NCBI RefSeq assembly: GCF_003816055.1
Contig: NZ_CP033906.1
Location: forward strand, 3,162,001 to 3,226,000
DNA from: Bacillus sp. FJAT-42376
GTDB lineage: Bacteria > Bacillota > Bacilli > Bacillales > Bacillaceae
DNA: 64,000 bases
Direction: 5' to 3'
Both the position numbers and the translations under genes were made by a program. The notes under the pieces were generated by a model. It had not been told where the DNA came from. It worked only from the letters and a program-made list of their open reading frames with translations, and did not search any database. Shown here piece after piece: positions 17,226 through 26,865 of the stretch. Every line of letters starts with the position of its first letter. Position 1 is the first letter of the stretch.

Positions 17226-18773
17226 CTACTTCCAGTAATCCTTATCTTTAATCTGCTTGTTGTATTCTTCAATCATCTTTTGACCGCCCATGTTTAAAAA
17301 TTCGTCCACCATCTTATCCCAATCGGAAATTGGACGCTGGCCGGCAATCATTTTTGCCTGTTCATCAAAAAGGAACTGATCAAATTCTTCTTTTTTCTGC
17401 TGGGCCGTCTCGGAAACCAGTCCGTTTACCGGATTCATATAATGCTTCGTGCTTTTATGCATTTCTTCCAGCTCTTTTGCCAGATTGGATACTTTTTCAA
17501 CTTTGTAATCTTTATAAAACTCATTTACCTCTTCATTTGGCGGCCACATGGCATTGTCTACATAATAAGTAGATGGCGTTTTCCCTTCTGTTGCGAAGTT
17601 GGGGTCGAGTACCGCAGCTCCATCCTGCATGCTGTAGCCGGATCCTTCATGTCCCCACCACCAGTCAAAATTTTTATTATCCGGTGTCCGCTCTTCACGC
17701 GGATAGAAGGTACGGCCGAACTCCATCATATCCAGGATTTTCTCGATTTTCCCCGGGTCTTTTGCCAGATCGGCTGAGAGCGCTGTAATGCCGCCATAGC
17801 CAGATGTTGCCGTATAGCCTGTGTTGCCGTCCGGATCCGCAAAAGGATACAGCGGGGCGAATTCAGCATTCGGCTGAAGCTCAAGCAGACCCTGAAAATA
17901 GGCTTCAGACATTCCTCTCGGTGCTCCTACAAATATCCCTGCTTTGCCGGAGAAAAATTCTTTATTGGTATCCGGCCATGTAAGGACCGCATAATCCTGG
18001 GTAATCGCTTTTTCTTTGTAAAGGTCAGCAAACATCTGAATCATTTCTTTGCGCGCATCAGAGATGATTCCCGGAATATAGCTGCCGTCTTTATCTTTAT
18101 GGAGCCATGACTCTGCATTCCAGTAAGCCCCCATATCAAAATCGGGATTGATTTTTTCACCCATTGCGAATCCGTACGTATCATTTTTTCCATTTCCGTC
18201 CGGATCATTTTTGGTGAAAGCCAAGGCCACTTTTTTTAGTTCATCATAATTTTTCGGCATGTCAAGGCCGAGCTTATCGAGCCAGTCTTTGCGGATCATC
18301 GGAGTCAGGTCAGCCTCTGGATAATAGGTCGGAATTCCATAGATTTTTCCGTTTACCTTCATCGACTCCCAGATGTGATCGGGTACATTTTTTAACGTTT
18401 CATACTTATCAATGTAGGAATCAAGCGGTAAAAAGGCTCCTTGACCGGCCCACTTTCCATATCTCGTGTCCACCGCTTCAAATCCAACCATATCAGGAAC
18501 ATCCCCTGATGCGACAACAGCCGAAAGCTTTTCCTGATAATCTGCCTGAGGAACAAATTGCACTTGATAATCTACGTTAAATTTTTCATTGATCATTTTC
18601 AGTCCCTCTCCGTCCTTTGGAGGCGGATCACCAAAACGATAATCAATCGCAGTCACTGTATATTTCTTATTTGGATCTTTCTCTTCCGATTTTGATGCCG
18701 GATCATTGGATGTACATCCCCCTGCGAGCAGAATACCTGCCATTAAAAGACTGAAGCCTTTCGCTCTCTTCAT
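17226..18773 (-). CDS. ABC transporter sugar-binding lipoprotein (LplA-like)
   Basis: The 515-aa protein begins with a lipoprotein signal ending LLAGGC (Cys about residue 19), so it is anchored outside the membrane. It has the fold of family 1 extracellular solute-binding proteins, and its length matches LplA-type proteins (about 500 aa), which are larger than usual binding proteins. With the two permeases directly upstream it forms a CUT1-type oligosaccharide importer. No ATPase gene is present here; such systems in Bacillus often share MsmX. The start at 18773 is chosen because GGAGGGATAGGG precedes it and the signal peptide begins there; the frame extends 16 codons further. Confidence 0.92.
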   Translation of the reverse strand: MKRAKGFSLLMAGILLAGGCTSNDPASKSEEKDPNKKYTVTAIDYRFGDPPPKDGEGLKMINEKFNVDYQVQFVPQADYQEKLSAVVASGDVPDMVGFEAVDTRYGKWAGQGAFLPLDSYIDKYETLKNVPDHIWESMKVNGKIYGIPTYYPEADLTPMIRKDWLDKLGLDMPKNYDELKKVALAFTKNDPDGNGKNDTYGFAMGEKINPDFDMGAYWNAESWLHKDKDGSYIPGIISDARKEMIQMFADLYKEKAITQDYAVLTWPDTNKEFFSGKAGIFVGAPRGMSEAYFQGLLELQPNAEFAPLYPFADPDGNTGYTATSGYGGITALSADLAKDPGKIEKILDMMEFGRTFYPREERTPDNKNFDWWWGHEGSGYSMQDGAAVLDPNFATEGKTPSTYYVDNAMWPPNEEVNEFYKDYKVEKVSNLAKELEEMHKSTKHYMNPVNGLVSETAQQKKEEFDQFLFDEQAKMIAGQRPISDWDKMVDEFLNMGGQKMIEEYNKQIKDKDYWK

Positions 18774-18830
18774 CCCTATCCCTCCGTTTGCCGTAATTGA
18801 CCCCAATAAATTTACTGTCATCAGCCATCT

Positions 18831-19712
18831 TCATCCTTTAACAGATCCAAGCATCACCCCTTTAGCAAAATGCTTTTGCAGAAATGGATACACAAGCAAG
18901 ATCGGCAGTGTGGCAAGCAAGATGGCTGCCATCTGAATGGTTTCAGGAGGCGGCGGGCTTTCAAGCATCGCTGCCGTACTTCCCAGTGCTGAATTCGGTT
19001 CATTGATGACGACAATCTGCCTCAGAACAACTTGGATCGGCCACATGGACGGATCATTTAAGTAGAGGATTCCGGTAAAGTAGTTGTTCCAGTGCATAAC
19101 CGCATAAAACAGTCCAAAAGCGGCCAGGGCAGGCTTCGAGAGGGGCAGGACAATTTTCCAGAACACCTGTCCTTCATTGGCTCCGTCAATCAATGCAGCA
19201 TCATGAAGCTCTTCCGGTATATTCATAAAAAACTGTCTCATCACGATTAAATAGAATGGACTGATGGCCACCGGGATAATTAACGACCAAATCGAATTCA
19301 GCAGTCCCGTCGCTTTAACCACTAGATAGGTCGGAATCATTCCGGCACTGAAAAGAATGGTAAATAGAACAAACATGATAAAAAATTTCTGACCTGCAAT
19401 GGGCCTCGCTAAGGCATAAGCCATCGTAGAAGTGAAAAACAAGTTAACGATCGTTCCTGCTACCGTAATGAAAATGGTGACTCCAAGCGATCGTACAAAA
19501 TTATTAGAACTGAGAATGTATTCATACGCATCCGTTACCCAAGCCTTTGGCCAAAGCAAAAAGTCATTGTTCAGAAAATCCGATAAAGAGGAGAAGGATA
19601 CCGTGAATATATAGAGAAAGGGGAAAACCATGACGATTGCGATCAGAACAAGCGCCAGCATATTGAACCCTTCCAGAATCCGGTCAGACAGTGATCGGTG
19701 ATGCATTTTCAT
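18831..19712 (-). CDS. ABC sugar transporter permease (LplC/CUT1)
   Basis: The 293-aa membrane protein has six predicted membrane segments (first near residues 17-38) and the MalG/LplC-type coupling loop LHDAALIDGANEGQVFWKIVLPL, cited here only by its EAA-like core DAALIDGA (about 185). It forms a pair with the permease upstream. It is 16 bp downstream of that gene and 57 bp upstream of the lipoprotein gene. The ATG at 19712 lies 5 nt after AAAGG. Confidence 0.94.
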   Translation of the reverse strand: MKMHHRSLSDRILEGFNMLALVLIAIVMVFPFLYIFTVSFSSLSDFLNNDFLLWPKAWVTDAYEYILSSNNFVRSLGVTIFITVAGTIVNLFFTSTMAYALARPIAGQKFFIMFVLFTILFSAGMIPTYLVVKATGLLNSIWSLIIPVAISPFYLIVMRQFFMNIPEELHDAALIDGANEGQVFWKIVLPLSKPALAAFGLFYAVMHWNNYFTGILYLNDPSMWPIQVVLRQIVVINEPNSALGSTAAMLESPPPPETIQMAAILLATLPILLVYPFLQKHFAKGVMLGSVKG

Positions 19713-19728
19713 CACATCCTTTCATTCG

Positions 19729-20706
19729 TTAGTAAAGACCTTCCTGTCCGAATCGCTTGGCAAGCCGGTTAGCTGTGACTACAAGAATCAGTCCGACTGC
19801 TCCTTTAAAGAGTCCGACCGCTGTTGCAAATCCATAGTCTGCCTGCTGAATGCCTTTAAAGTACACGAAGGTATCCAATACATTCCCGACATCCATATTG
19901 AATGGATTCAGCATCAGGAAAATCTGCTCAAACCCGCTGTCTAAAACGTTGCCGAGTCTTAAAATCAGCAAAATCAAGATGGTGCTTTTCAGAGCCGGAA
20001 GCGTGATGTACCATATTTGCTTCAGGCGGCCGGCTCCATCCATAATGGCGGCTTCATACAGCTGCGGATTAATTCCGGATAAGGCAGCCAGAAAAATGAT
20101 CGTCCCCCACCCTGCTTCTTTCCATATGACCTGAAGAACAATCAGCGGCTGGAAAAAGGCAGGGTTTGTCAGAAACGGGATCGAATCCAGACCGCCGGCT
20201 GTCAGCATACTGTTGATCAGGCCTTCGCTGCGCAGGAAAATAACCGTAATCCCGACCACGACCACCCACGATAAAAAATGGGGAAGATAGATAATAGACT
20301 GCACGACCCGTTTAAACGCCTTGCTTCTCACCTCGTTCAGCATAATGGCGAGAATGATTGGAACAGGGAAAGCAAAAACAATCTGCAGGAATGAAAGACT
20401 GAGCGTATTCCAGATCACTTGAATGACGTCACTGTTTGAAAAAATCTTTTGAAAATGAGCGAAGCCGACCCACGGACTGTCCACAATCCCCTGAAACGGA
20501 TTGTAATCCTTAAAGGCAAGAACAAGGCCGAGCATGGGGATGTATTTATAGATTAGGAAATAAAGCAATCCCGGAAGCAGCAGCAAATACAAATATCGCT
20601 GTTTTGCAAATGCCCGCTTTGCTTTTGCTGCCATTGTGATTTTACGAACGGGAAGCTTTTCATTCAGTTTAGGGACGGCCTCAGTATGAGCGGGCTGATT
20701 GTCCAT
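19729..20706 (-). CDS. ABC sugar transporter permease (LplB/CUT1)
   Basis: The 325-aa membrane protein has a cytoplasmic N-terminus of about 35 residues and then six membrane segments. The coupling loop contains YEAAIMDGAGRLKQIW (about 215-230), which contacts the ATPase. The LPGLLYFLIYKYIPM segment is typical of LplB-type permeases that work with LplA-like binding proteins on large or acidic oligosaccharides. AAAGGAGAG precedes the ATG. An operator-like site lies 15 bp upstream, so transcription of the transporter can be controlled separately from the YesL gene before it. Confidence 0.94.
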   Translation of the reverse strand: MDNQPAHTEAVPKLNEKLPVRKITMAAKAKRAFAKQRYLYLLLLPGLLYFLIYKYIPMLGLVLAFKDYNPFQGIVDSPWVGFAHFQKIFSNSDVIQVIWNTLSLSFLQIVFAFPVPIILAIMLNEVRSKAFKRVVQSIIYLPHFLSWVVVVGITVIFLRSEGLINSMLTAGGLDSIPFLTNPAFFQPLIVLQVIWKEAGWGTIIFLAALSGINPQLYEAAIMDGAGRLKQIWYITLPALKSTILILLILRLGNVLDSGFEQIFLMLNPFNMDVGNVLDTFVYFKGIQQADYGFATAVGLFKGAVGLILVVTANRLAKRFGQEGLY

Positions 20707-20720
20707 GAAATCTCTCCTTT

Positions 20721-20743
20721 GTATACCTGTATAGAACTTGTAT
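20721..20743. promoter_or_regulatory. Putative operator of the glycan regulon (site 2)
   Basis: ATACCTGTAT (20723-20732), then 3 bp, then ACTTGTAT (20736-20743). The same two blocks with the same 3-bp gap occur at 23562-23582. Read on the minus strand it is ATACAAGT followed 11 bp later by ATACAGGTAT, that is, two tandem sites one helical turn apart. It lies 15 bp before the permease start codon. Confidence 0.6.
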
Positions 20744-20763
20744 TCAATACATCAGAACAGGTT

Positions 20764-21381
20764 CTAGCCCGCTCTTGAAGCCTGCAGTCTGTGAAATCTT
20801 CTTCCGCACGCCCACTCGATAAAACAAACCGGCACTGATACGGCATAGAATGGAAGAAGGCCCGGAATAAAGAAGAAAACCGCTCCGATCAGGATCAAAC
20901 CGGCCGTCAGCAGAAAAAAGGTTGCCGGATAGCCAAGAAGAAGATAGAGCGCATTTTTCAAATATCCTGCTAAGCTCTTCATCTCGAAATTCACATACAG
21001 CGAGAACACAGTAACCCATCCAAAGAGCCATAGAACGAAGATAATAAAACATAAATAAGAGGCTAAAAGTGCATAAATCGATGAGAACATCCGGAAAAAA
21101 CTATAATCAATATAAAGAACCGCTCCAATGGAAAAAGTAACGTAACCCAGTTTATTTGCGTTTTTCCATTCCTTCCGATAGTACGAACGGAATACGCTGC
21201 CGATTTTCTGCTCCTCGCCTTTAAACATGGAACGAATTGTATGATGGGCTGCGGCTGTTGCGGGAAAAACACCGAGGAAAATTCCGCCGGCGAATGTATG
21301 CATCAGCCAAAGGATATTCAGCCAGGCGAGCCTGGCCCCCCAATCACACAGTTCCAGCAGCTTTCCGCTTATGCCGCCCAT
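20764..21381 (-). CDS. YesL-like DUF624 membrane protein
   Basis: The 205-aa protein has about five hydrophobic membrane segments and the N-terminal pattern seen in DUF624 proteins (WLNILWLMHTFAGGIFLG and FPATAAAHHTIR). YesL of B. subtilis stands in the rhamnogalacturonan locus; members often accompany LplABC-type transporters, but their role is unknown. It follows the larger heparinase-like gene by 17 bp and is followed by the permease gene after 57 bp. AGAGGGGGGG precedes the ATG. Confidence 0.82.
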   Translation of the reverse strand: MGGISGKLLELCDWGARLAWLNILWLMHTFAGGIFLGVFPATAAAHHTIRSMFKGEEQKIGSVFRSYYRKEWKNANKLGYVTFSIGAVLYIDYSFFRMFSSIYALLASYLCFIIFVLWLFGWVTVFSLYVNFEMKSLAGYLKNALYLLLGYPATFFLLTAGLILIGAVFFFIPGLLPFYAVSVPVCFIEWACGRRFHRLQASRAG

Positions 21382-21398
21382 GAAACCCCCCCTCTCTT

Positions 21399-23543
21399 TT
21401 ATAAATTGATCGTTCTTATAAGCTTTGAATCTGCTAAATATTGAATTTGGGCTTTTTCTTCCTCTCCGGGGAGTTTAAGAAGCCATTCCTCCCTGGCTTC
21501 ATCCATAAAGATCTTCAGCTTTTGATCTTCCTGGAGCCATTTAATCCTGCAGGGGCTTTTTTGTTTTGAAATTCCGGGAAGGATGATCGTCAGTAGGCTG
21601 TTCTCCTCACTTTCCACTTCCATATAGGTTCCGTATTTTTCCGCTCCCTTAAACACTTTATGAACGGCATGGACCGCCTCTTTTGGCCAATGTACTTCCG
21701 CTGAATGGCGATCTCCTTCGATCAAAAAAGATTTCCCAGGCAATGATTCATGGATGTGAAGTTCGGCTCCTTTTGACGTCAGGCGGGATTTCGTATGGAA
21801 TAAATACGACACTTTGTCCGTGTCATTCCTTTTCTTAACTTGATCCCAGATAATATAGATTCCAAGACGGTCAGAAAAAATAATGGTACGGCTGAACAAT
21901 TTAAGGCGCCCTTCATAGCTTTCGGCTGCTTCCCCTTTCATTCGAAGCCAGCCTTCCTTATCTTCCAATACGAAAATTGAGCCTCCTCCCCTTTTACTCT
22001 GTCCTTCTCCGTTAACCAGGACGGTATTATGACCGATTGTCTGATTTGTAAATTCATTTCCTGGTCCGGGAACATAATCCTGATAGCCTGGATCTGTGAG
22101 CAGCCATTCCCCTCCTGCATTCAGGATAAAGCTATTTTGATCAAAGTGGTTATGCCCCCTTGCAGAGGGACCTGAGGTGAAAGAGAGGACACTGTCATTT
22201 GCCCCCCACCCGGTTCTTACCGCACCAAGACCAATAGACTGAAAGACTTTTCCATATGTCCCTTTATAAAAATCATCAGGGCTCAGCGGCTTGATGGAAA
22301 GCTCAGGATACAAGAGCTGTTCTGAAGAGTCGGGGCAAAACCGTTCAATGTACCATTTCGCCACCGGATGCTTATTGCTGCTTGCCAGAAAATACATCAG
22401 TGCCGCAAGCTCCAGTCTGTTAAACGAATCGGAGAAATTACTAAACTCCGGCACACCGCCTGCTCCCATCAGCCAGAAAAACTGGTCCGGCAGAACTCTT
22501 TTGAAGTAAAGATGGCTGCTTAAACGGTCATCACCCGTTTTTTTCCGAAGAGCATCAGCAGCCAGTAAGATATGCTGAACGGCTACAGCCGTATAAAGCA
22601 GGCCTTCGGTTTCTCTAGCAGAGGATTTTCCATCAAGGTAGATTTGCAGATAACGGGAAGCGGTTTCTATAAATTTAGCAACGTGAGGAAAATCTTCGTA
22701 CACAACAAGACATCCAATCAGCAGGGCGCATTGTTTTGAACAGACAATATTGTGCTGGTCAAAATTACTGTGATCTGCAGCAAGGGGACGGATTCCATGG
22801 GTAAGAATGGCCTCTTTTACTACTCTTGCTTCCTCTTCGGCGAGCAGGTGTCGGATGGAATCAAACCCAATAGCCACTCCGAGCAGGAAATGGGCGTTGC
22901 TCAAGTTCCCTTCCGAACCCCGGCGGGGAAATTCATACCATCGGGTAAAATCCGCAAGACCCAATAAGTACTCTTTTATTTTTTCAGCAAATTTTTGCCG
23001 TCCCGTTAATTGGAATGCGATGCTCAATCCTTTAATCCTCTCTTCTACTCTTCTTGAAAACATCGTCCAATAAGGGTATTCCGTATATCCAGGCGGATCG
23101 TTCAGCTGTTCCGGCTGAAGAATGGGGATTGAGACTGTCATCGTATGGGATGCCTTTCCGTATGTAATAAGGAGCTCTTCCTCTTTCAGATATTCTTCTG
23201 CCAGGCTAATTGCCTTTTCACCTATTTGAAGAAAAGACGCTGCATTCTCTGATTGGGGGGCGACATGAATCAGTTTTTTATTTAAAGCGCTTACATTTAT
23301 TTTTTTTCCAGCAGCTAAAATTTTTATTTTTTTCCTCACTGTCGCATCGCTGCTTTTGACATCCATGTGTGTTTCTCCTTCTTTTAATGCAATCAGATGC
23401 CCGTCGGAGATTTTAAGAAGTTCAGGCGCTGCCACGCTGATATGAGGGCTGAATCCAGCGGGGCTGTGAAACCACTTAACCTGAGCTTTTTCTCCAACGA
23501 CGAGTGTGCTGATATCAAGCACTTCAAATGCTCCCGCTGACAT
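21399..23543 (-). CDS. Heparinase II/III-family protein with Ig-like N-terminus
   Basis: The 714-aa protein has a short N-terminal beta-rich region (about 5-80, weakly like a bacterial Ig-2 domain), an alpha-barrel region (PYWTMFSRRVEERIK near 160, YEFPRRGSEGN near 205) and a heparinase II/III domain with ARGHNHFDQNSF (about 467-478) and TIGHNTVLVNGEGQ. No signal peptide is seen, so it is probably cytosolic and acts on imported oligosaccharides. The start at 23543 follows GGAGG by 7 nt; the longer frame runs back through the operator. It differs greatly from the 593-aa paralogue, so the two probably cut different linkages or steps. Confidence 0.83.
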   Translation of the reverse strand: MSAGAFEVLDISTLVVGEKAQVKWFHSPAGFSPHISVAAPELLKISDGHLIALKEGETHMDVKSSDATVRKKIKILAAGKKINVSALNKKLIHVAPQSENAASFLQIGEKAISLAEEYLKEEELLITYGKASHTMTVSIPILQPEQLNDPPGYTEYPYWTMFSRRVEERIKGLSIAFQLTGRQKFAEKIKEYLLGLADFTRWYEFPRRGSEGNLSNAHFLLGVAIGFDSIRHLLAEEEARVVKEAILTHGIRPLAADHSNFDQHNIVCSKQCALLIGCLVVYEDFPHVAKFIETASRYLQIYLDGKSSARETEGLLYTAVAVQHILLAADALRKKTGDDRLSSHLYFKRVLPDQFFWLMGAGGVPEFSNFSDSFNRLELAALMYFLASSNKHPVAKWYIERFCPDSSEQLLYPELSIKPLSPDDFYKGTYGKVFQSIGLGAVRTGWGANDSVLSFTSGPSARGHNHFDQNSFILNAGGEWLLTDPGYQDYVPGPGNEFTNQTIGHNTVLVNGEGQSKRGGGSIFVLEDKEGWLRMKGEAAESYEGRLKLFSRTIIFSDRLGIYIIWDQVKKRNDTDKVSYLFHTKSRLTSKGAELHIHESLPGKSFLIEGDRHSAEVHWPKEAVHAVHKVFKGAEKYGTYMEVESEENSLLTIILPGISKQKSPCRIKWLQEDQKLKIFMDEAREEWLLKLPGEEEKAQIQYLADSKLIRTINL

Positions 23544-23561
23544 ATTCGTTCCTCCCTTTGC

Positions 23562-23582
23562 ATACATGTATTTCACTTGTAT
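23562..23582. promoter_or_regulatory. Putative operator of the glycan regulon (site 3)
   Basis: Palindrome ATACATGTAT (23562-23571), 3 bp, then ACTTGTAT (23575-23582), with the same architecture as at 20723-20743. It lies 18 bp before the heparinase-like start codon at 23543. Confidence 0.62.
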
Positions 23583-23844
23583 GTAATGTTATGCGAGATG
23601 GCTGTTTAGTATGTATCTACCCATAAATTATCACAATTTACTGACAAATTCAATGTCTTTTTCATTTTTCTGGAAAAGAGAAAGAGCTTTCCAATAAGTC
23701 CGATTTTAAGCTTCTCTCTATTTTTATCTTCCGTCTGTTTTGCTGATTGCCTCTTCAGGCTGCTTGCTATCCTAGGCGGGCGGTGCTCTCAGCCAAAATC
23801 AAGCACCTTCCGAATAGCACTGCTGGGATTGGTCTGAAATACAT
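23583..23844. other. Intergenic region, no gene seen
   Basis: Only AT-rich sequence and a GC-richer patch (23755-23830) are present; no reading frame with a ribosome binding site is seen. A half-palindrome AATACATGTTAAA lies just beyond it, near 23839-23851, and may be a stray binding site. Confidence 0.4.
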
Positions 23845-23900
23845 GTTAAAACAAGCCCCCTGGATGCTCATTCACGAAGCACTCAGGGGGTTTTAGTTTT
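23845..23900 (-). terminator. Terminator of the secreted propeller gene
   Basis: On the minus strand CCCCCTG (23884-23890) pairs with CAGGGGG (23856-23862) and is followed by CTTGTTTT. A second hairpin, ACAGGACTGT/ACAGCCCTGT (23916-23939, 9 of 10 paired), lies directly after the stop codon and may protect the 3' end. Confidence 0.65.
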
Positions 23901-23945
23901 GTTTATCTTTTCTCTACAGGACTGTTCAGACAGCCCTGTCCCCTT

Positions 23946-26846
23946 TTAAGTTCCAACCTGAATCGTGACCGCATCGCTCTTGGTTCCATTTTTTAAAACA
24001 GCGGTAATAACAGCCTCTCCCGATGAAAGGGCCTTTACTGTCCCATCCTGTTCCACACTGGCCACCCCGCTGTTGCTGGAATACCACTGGATCTCTTTGT
24101 TTGTAGCAAAGTCAGGAATGACGGAAGCTTCAAGTTTAACGGCCTCACCCTCTGACAGGGACATTCTTTCCGCTTTCAACTCTACCGCTTCTGCCCGAAT
24201 AACAGGATCTTCAATCGTATAGCGCCAAATATTATTTCCAGTAGACAGCTCGTCTCCTTGTGCAAAATAAAAATTCCCCATTGAATCTTCCGCTAACTTT
24301 TTGGCGTTCTGCTTAAGAGGCGTCACTTCTTTCGTCGTTTTGCTGATTTTATAGAAGGTCTGATCCACGGTTACGTATAAGTCGCCGTCTGGCCCTTCTT
24401 CCATATTTCCGCCCACCCGGTAACTGCGGACTCCGGGAAATTTTACTTCCTGATAAATCGTCTTGTTCTGAACAGGATCATAGATAAACAATGTATCCTG
24501 GGCAATTCCCCATATCTTTCCGTCCTGATCCGCATGCAGGTAGCTTACAGATACTTTTCCTGGAACCGGAGCGATTTCATTTGTTACTCTTGATGATGCA
24601 GGGTCCCATGTAATGAGCCTTGCTTCTTTTTCTGTGGGATCCGCGCCTGTTCCTCCGAAAATACTGGATCCTGCATAGACCTTTCCTTTAGATGCTTTCA
24701 CAGATACGATGCTCTGGTTTGGAACGATATTCCGGTTGATCATCAGATTCCCGGTCGAACGGTTATAAATAGAAAGGGTTCCGCCGTTCTTCCCGTAATC
24801 CGGAACAGTACCCATATAGACTTCATCACGTTCAGGAATCGAGTCCATTGCTACAGGACGGTTTTGTTCATTTGGCCCATGGAGGTCAAACAGAAATTTC
24901 ATATTTGTTCTGCGGTTCCAAGGGAGCGAAGAATCGTATTCATAAATTCTGGCCATTGGATAAACCCCAAAATACATCTTGCTTCCAATGGAGGCCATGC
25001 CCTCTACCTGACCGAGACCTGTCTCCTGCCTGGTTAATCCGGTCAGGGGATTATAAATTCCAACGTCACCGCCTATGAATCCGCTGCTGTAAATTTTCCC
25101 GTCCGGGCCTCCGAGAACATTATAAATATTAGTAGGCTGGGGCGGAAGCGGCAGAACCGTTTTTTTCAGCGCACCCGACTCCAGATTATACTTGAAAAAC
25201 CGGCCTTCATAATTTCCTGTAAAGCCGACAAGCGCTATACCGCTGAATGGAGGCTCTGAGAGCGGCTGAAATCCGAATCCAATGACCGGCTGCTCCAAAT
25301 TCACCGGTGCTCCGCCGGATGTCACGGGGGATGCTGTTTTTGAATCTACGTTATATTGATAGAGAATGCCAGATGATGTGTAAAATACCGATTTCCCATC
25401 AGGTGACAATGGAGAGACACCTCTGGACTGGGCTGTCGTTTCATAGTCAACTGCGAGCGTTTTTTTATCGGCTACGACGAGCTTGAATTCGGGTTCCAGC
25501 TTAATAAACAGCTTTCCTCCCTGAATCTGAAGGTCATAAACGGAAATATAGGATTTGTACTTTTCAGGCAAAACGTTCCGTTTCTCCCCGGTTTTAATGT
25601 TGTATTTGATCAAATGAGCATGTGCACCCACTCCTGCATAGACCGCGTTTTCTTCCGGATCATAGGCAACACTTCTTACGTATTCTTCCCCGGGCACCAT
25701 TTCCCCGAAATCCGTAAACCCCTTTGCCGGATCGTATTCGAAGATGTGTCCGTCAAAATAGGTTCCTCCGTATACCTTCCCGTTTTCTCCCGCTGTCAAA
25801 TCCCAAATAACGGTTTGTTTCGGCACAGGTTTGCCCAGCACTTCTGCCTCGCTGCTCCCCGGCACATATTTATACAGTGTCCCATTTGGGGTAGAACCGG
25901 CATAGACCGTCCCGTCTGACGCCACCGTTACAGCCCATGCAGCTTCCGCTTCAGGAAGCGGGATAATCCTTTTGATTTGTTCCGTTTCTACATCCGTTAC
26001 AACAAGCAGTGCCGGCCGTCCGGCCAAGACCGTATAGGCGGATGGGCGGCCGTTCTCATCTTTTCCAAAGGCCCCTCTCATCGCCAGCAGTTTTTCAATT
26101 TGAGTACCCAGATCTTGAAAGGAAGGGAGAACTTCGGCAGTTTTTACGGTCTCTGCAATGACATCCCCATGCGGATTTGTGAGCTCAACTTTGAATGTGT
26201 AGGTTCCTGCCTTGGAAAATCTCCATTCCGTTTTCAGTGTTTCACTATGGTCTTTTTTTAAATCGATATCCGTCAGCAAATCTCCTGTATTCTTTACCGC
26301 CTTAACCCTTTCGCTTCGGTGAACCGCGATCAGATCACCAGGTCCGGACAATTTGGATAGATGCACATCGATGTTTTCCGCTCCTCTTTTTTTCACACTG
26401 GAAGCAGATATTGAAATCGGGGCCGGTGTATAAGCTCCCGTTAAAATTTGTTCAGGCAAATCAATAACCGTCTGATAAACCGACTGGGTATTATCTTGTA
26501 TCACTTCAACCACCGCCTCAGTCTTTATGCCTTTGTACTCGGCAGTCAGCACTGTTTTTCCAGGGCTTAATCCTTTTACTGCCTGTCCATCCAGTATAGC
26601 AATTTCAGGATCTTTTATCTTGAGAGAACTCCCGCTCACAATGATAGCGCTTCCATTTTCCTTTTTTGCTAAAACGGTGATCCTTTTCCTTTCACCTGTC
26701 TTCACTTTCACTTTCTCCGGAACAATCTGGATTGATTCCACATCGTCCGCTGCAGCTCTCGCATGAAATGGGCTCCATATTATGAAAAAAGCAAGAATCA
26801 TGAGCGTTAAACTTCTGACTGCGTATCTCTTTCTGTCTGTTGGCAT
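23946..26846 (-). CDS. Secreted beta-propeller protein with Big2-type Ig domains
   Basis: The 966-aa protein begins with a signal peptide (basic MPTDRKRY, hydrophobic LTLMILAFFII, likely cut after ARA near residue 35). An Ig-like domain follows (VESIQIVPEKVKVKTGE), then a beta-rich linker. About 600 residues of repeated propeller strands come next (for example GTVYAGSTPNGTLYKY, GKVYGGTYFDGHIFEY, GKIYSSGFIGGDVGIY). The C-terminal Big2 domain includes IQWYSSNSGVASVEQDG. It is the only clearly exported non-transporter protein of the locus, so it is the best candidate for binding or cleaving the polymer outside the cell. Enzymatic residues cannot be assigned; some polysaccharide lyases are propellers. 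The ATG at 26846 follows GGGGAGG by 6 nt. Confidence 0.8.
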   Translation of the reverse strand: MPTDRKRYAVRSLTLMILAFFIIWSPFHARAAADDVESIQIVPEKVKVKTGERKRITVLAKKENGSAIIVSGSSLKIKDPEIAILDGQAVKGLSPGKTVLTAEYKGIKTEAVVEVIQDNTQSVYQTVIDLPEQILTGAYTPAPISISASSVKKRGAENIDVHLSKLSGPGDLIAVHRSERVKAVKNTGDLLTDIDLKKDHSETLKTEWRFSKAGTYTFKVELTNPHGDVIAETVKTAEVLPSFQDLGTQIEKLLAMRGAFGKDENGRPSAYTVLAGRPALLVVTDVETEQIKRIIPLPEAEAAWAVTVASDGTVYAGSTPNGTLYKYVPGSSEAEVLGKPVPKQTVIWDLTAGENGKVYGGTYFDGHIFEYDPAKGFTDFGEMVPGEEYVRSVAYDPEENAVYAGVGAHAHLIKYNIKTGEKRNVLPEKYKSYISVYDLQIQGGKLFIKLEPEFKLVVADKKTLAVDYETTAQSRGVSPLSPDGKSVFYTSSGILYQYNVDSKTASPVTSGGAPVNLEQPVIGFGFQPLSEPPFSGIALVGFTGNYEGRFFKYNLESGALKKTVLPLPPQPTNIYNVLGGPDGKIYSSGFIGGDVGIYNPLTGLTRQETGLGQVEGMASIGSKMYFGVYPMARIYEYDSSLPWNRRTNMKFLFDLHGPNEQNRPVAMDSIPERDEVYMGTVPDYGKNGGTLSIYNRSTGNLMINRNIVPNQSIVSVKASKGKVYAGSSIFGGTGADPTEKEARLITWDPASSRVTNEIAPVPGKVSVSYLHADQDGKIWGIAQDTLFIYDPVQNKTIYQEVKFPGVRSYRVGGNMEEGPDGDLYVTVDQTFYKISKTTKEVTPLKQNAKKLAEDSMGNFYFAQGDELSTGNNIWRYTIEDPVIRAEAVELKAERMSLSEGEAVKLEASVIPDFATNKEIQWYSSNSGVASVEQDGTVKALSSGEAVITAVLKNGTKSDAVTIQVGT

Positions 26847-26865
26847 CCTTATCCTCCCCATCTGG

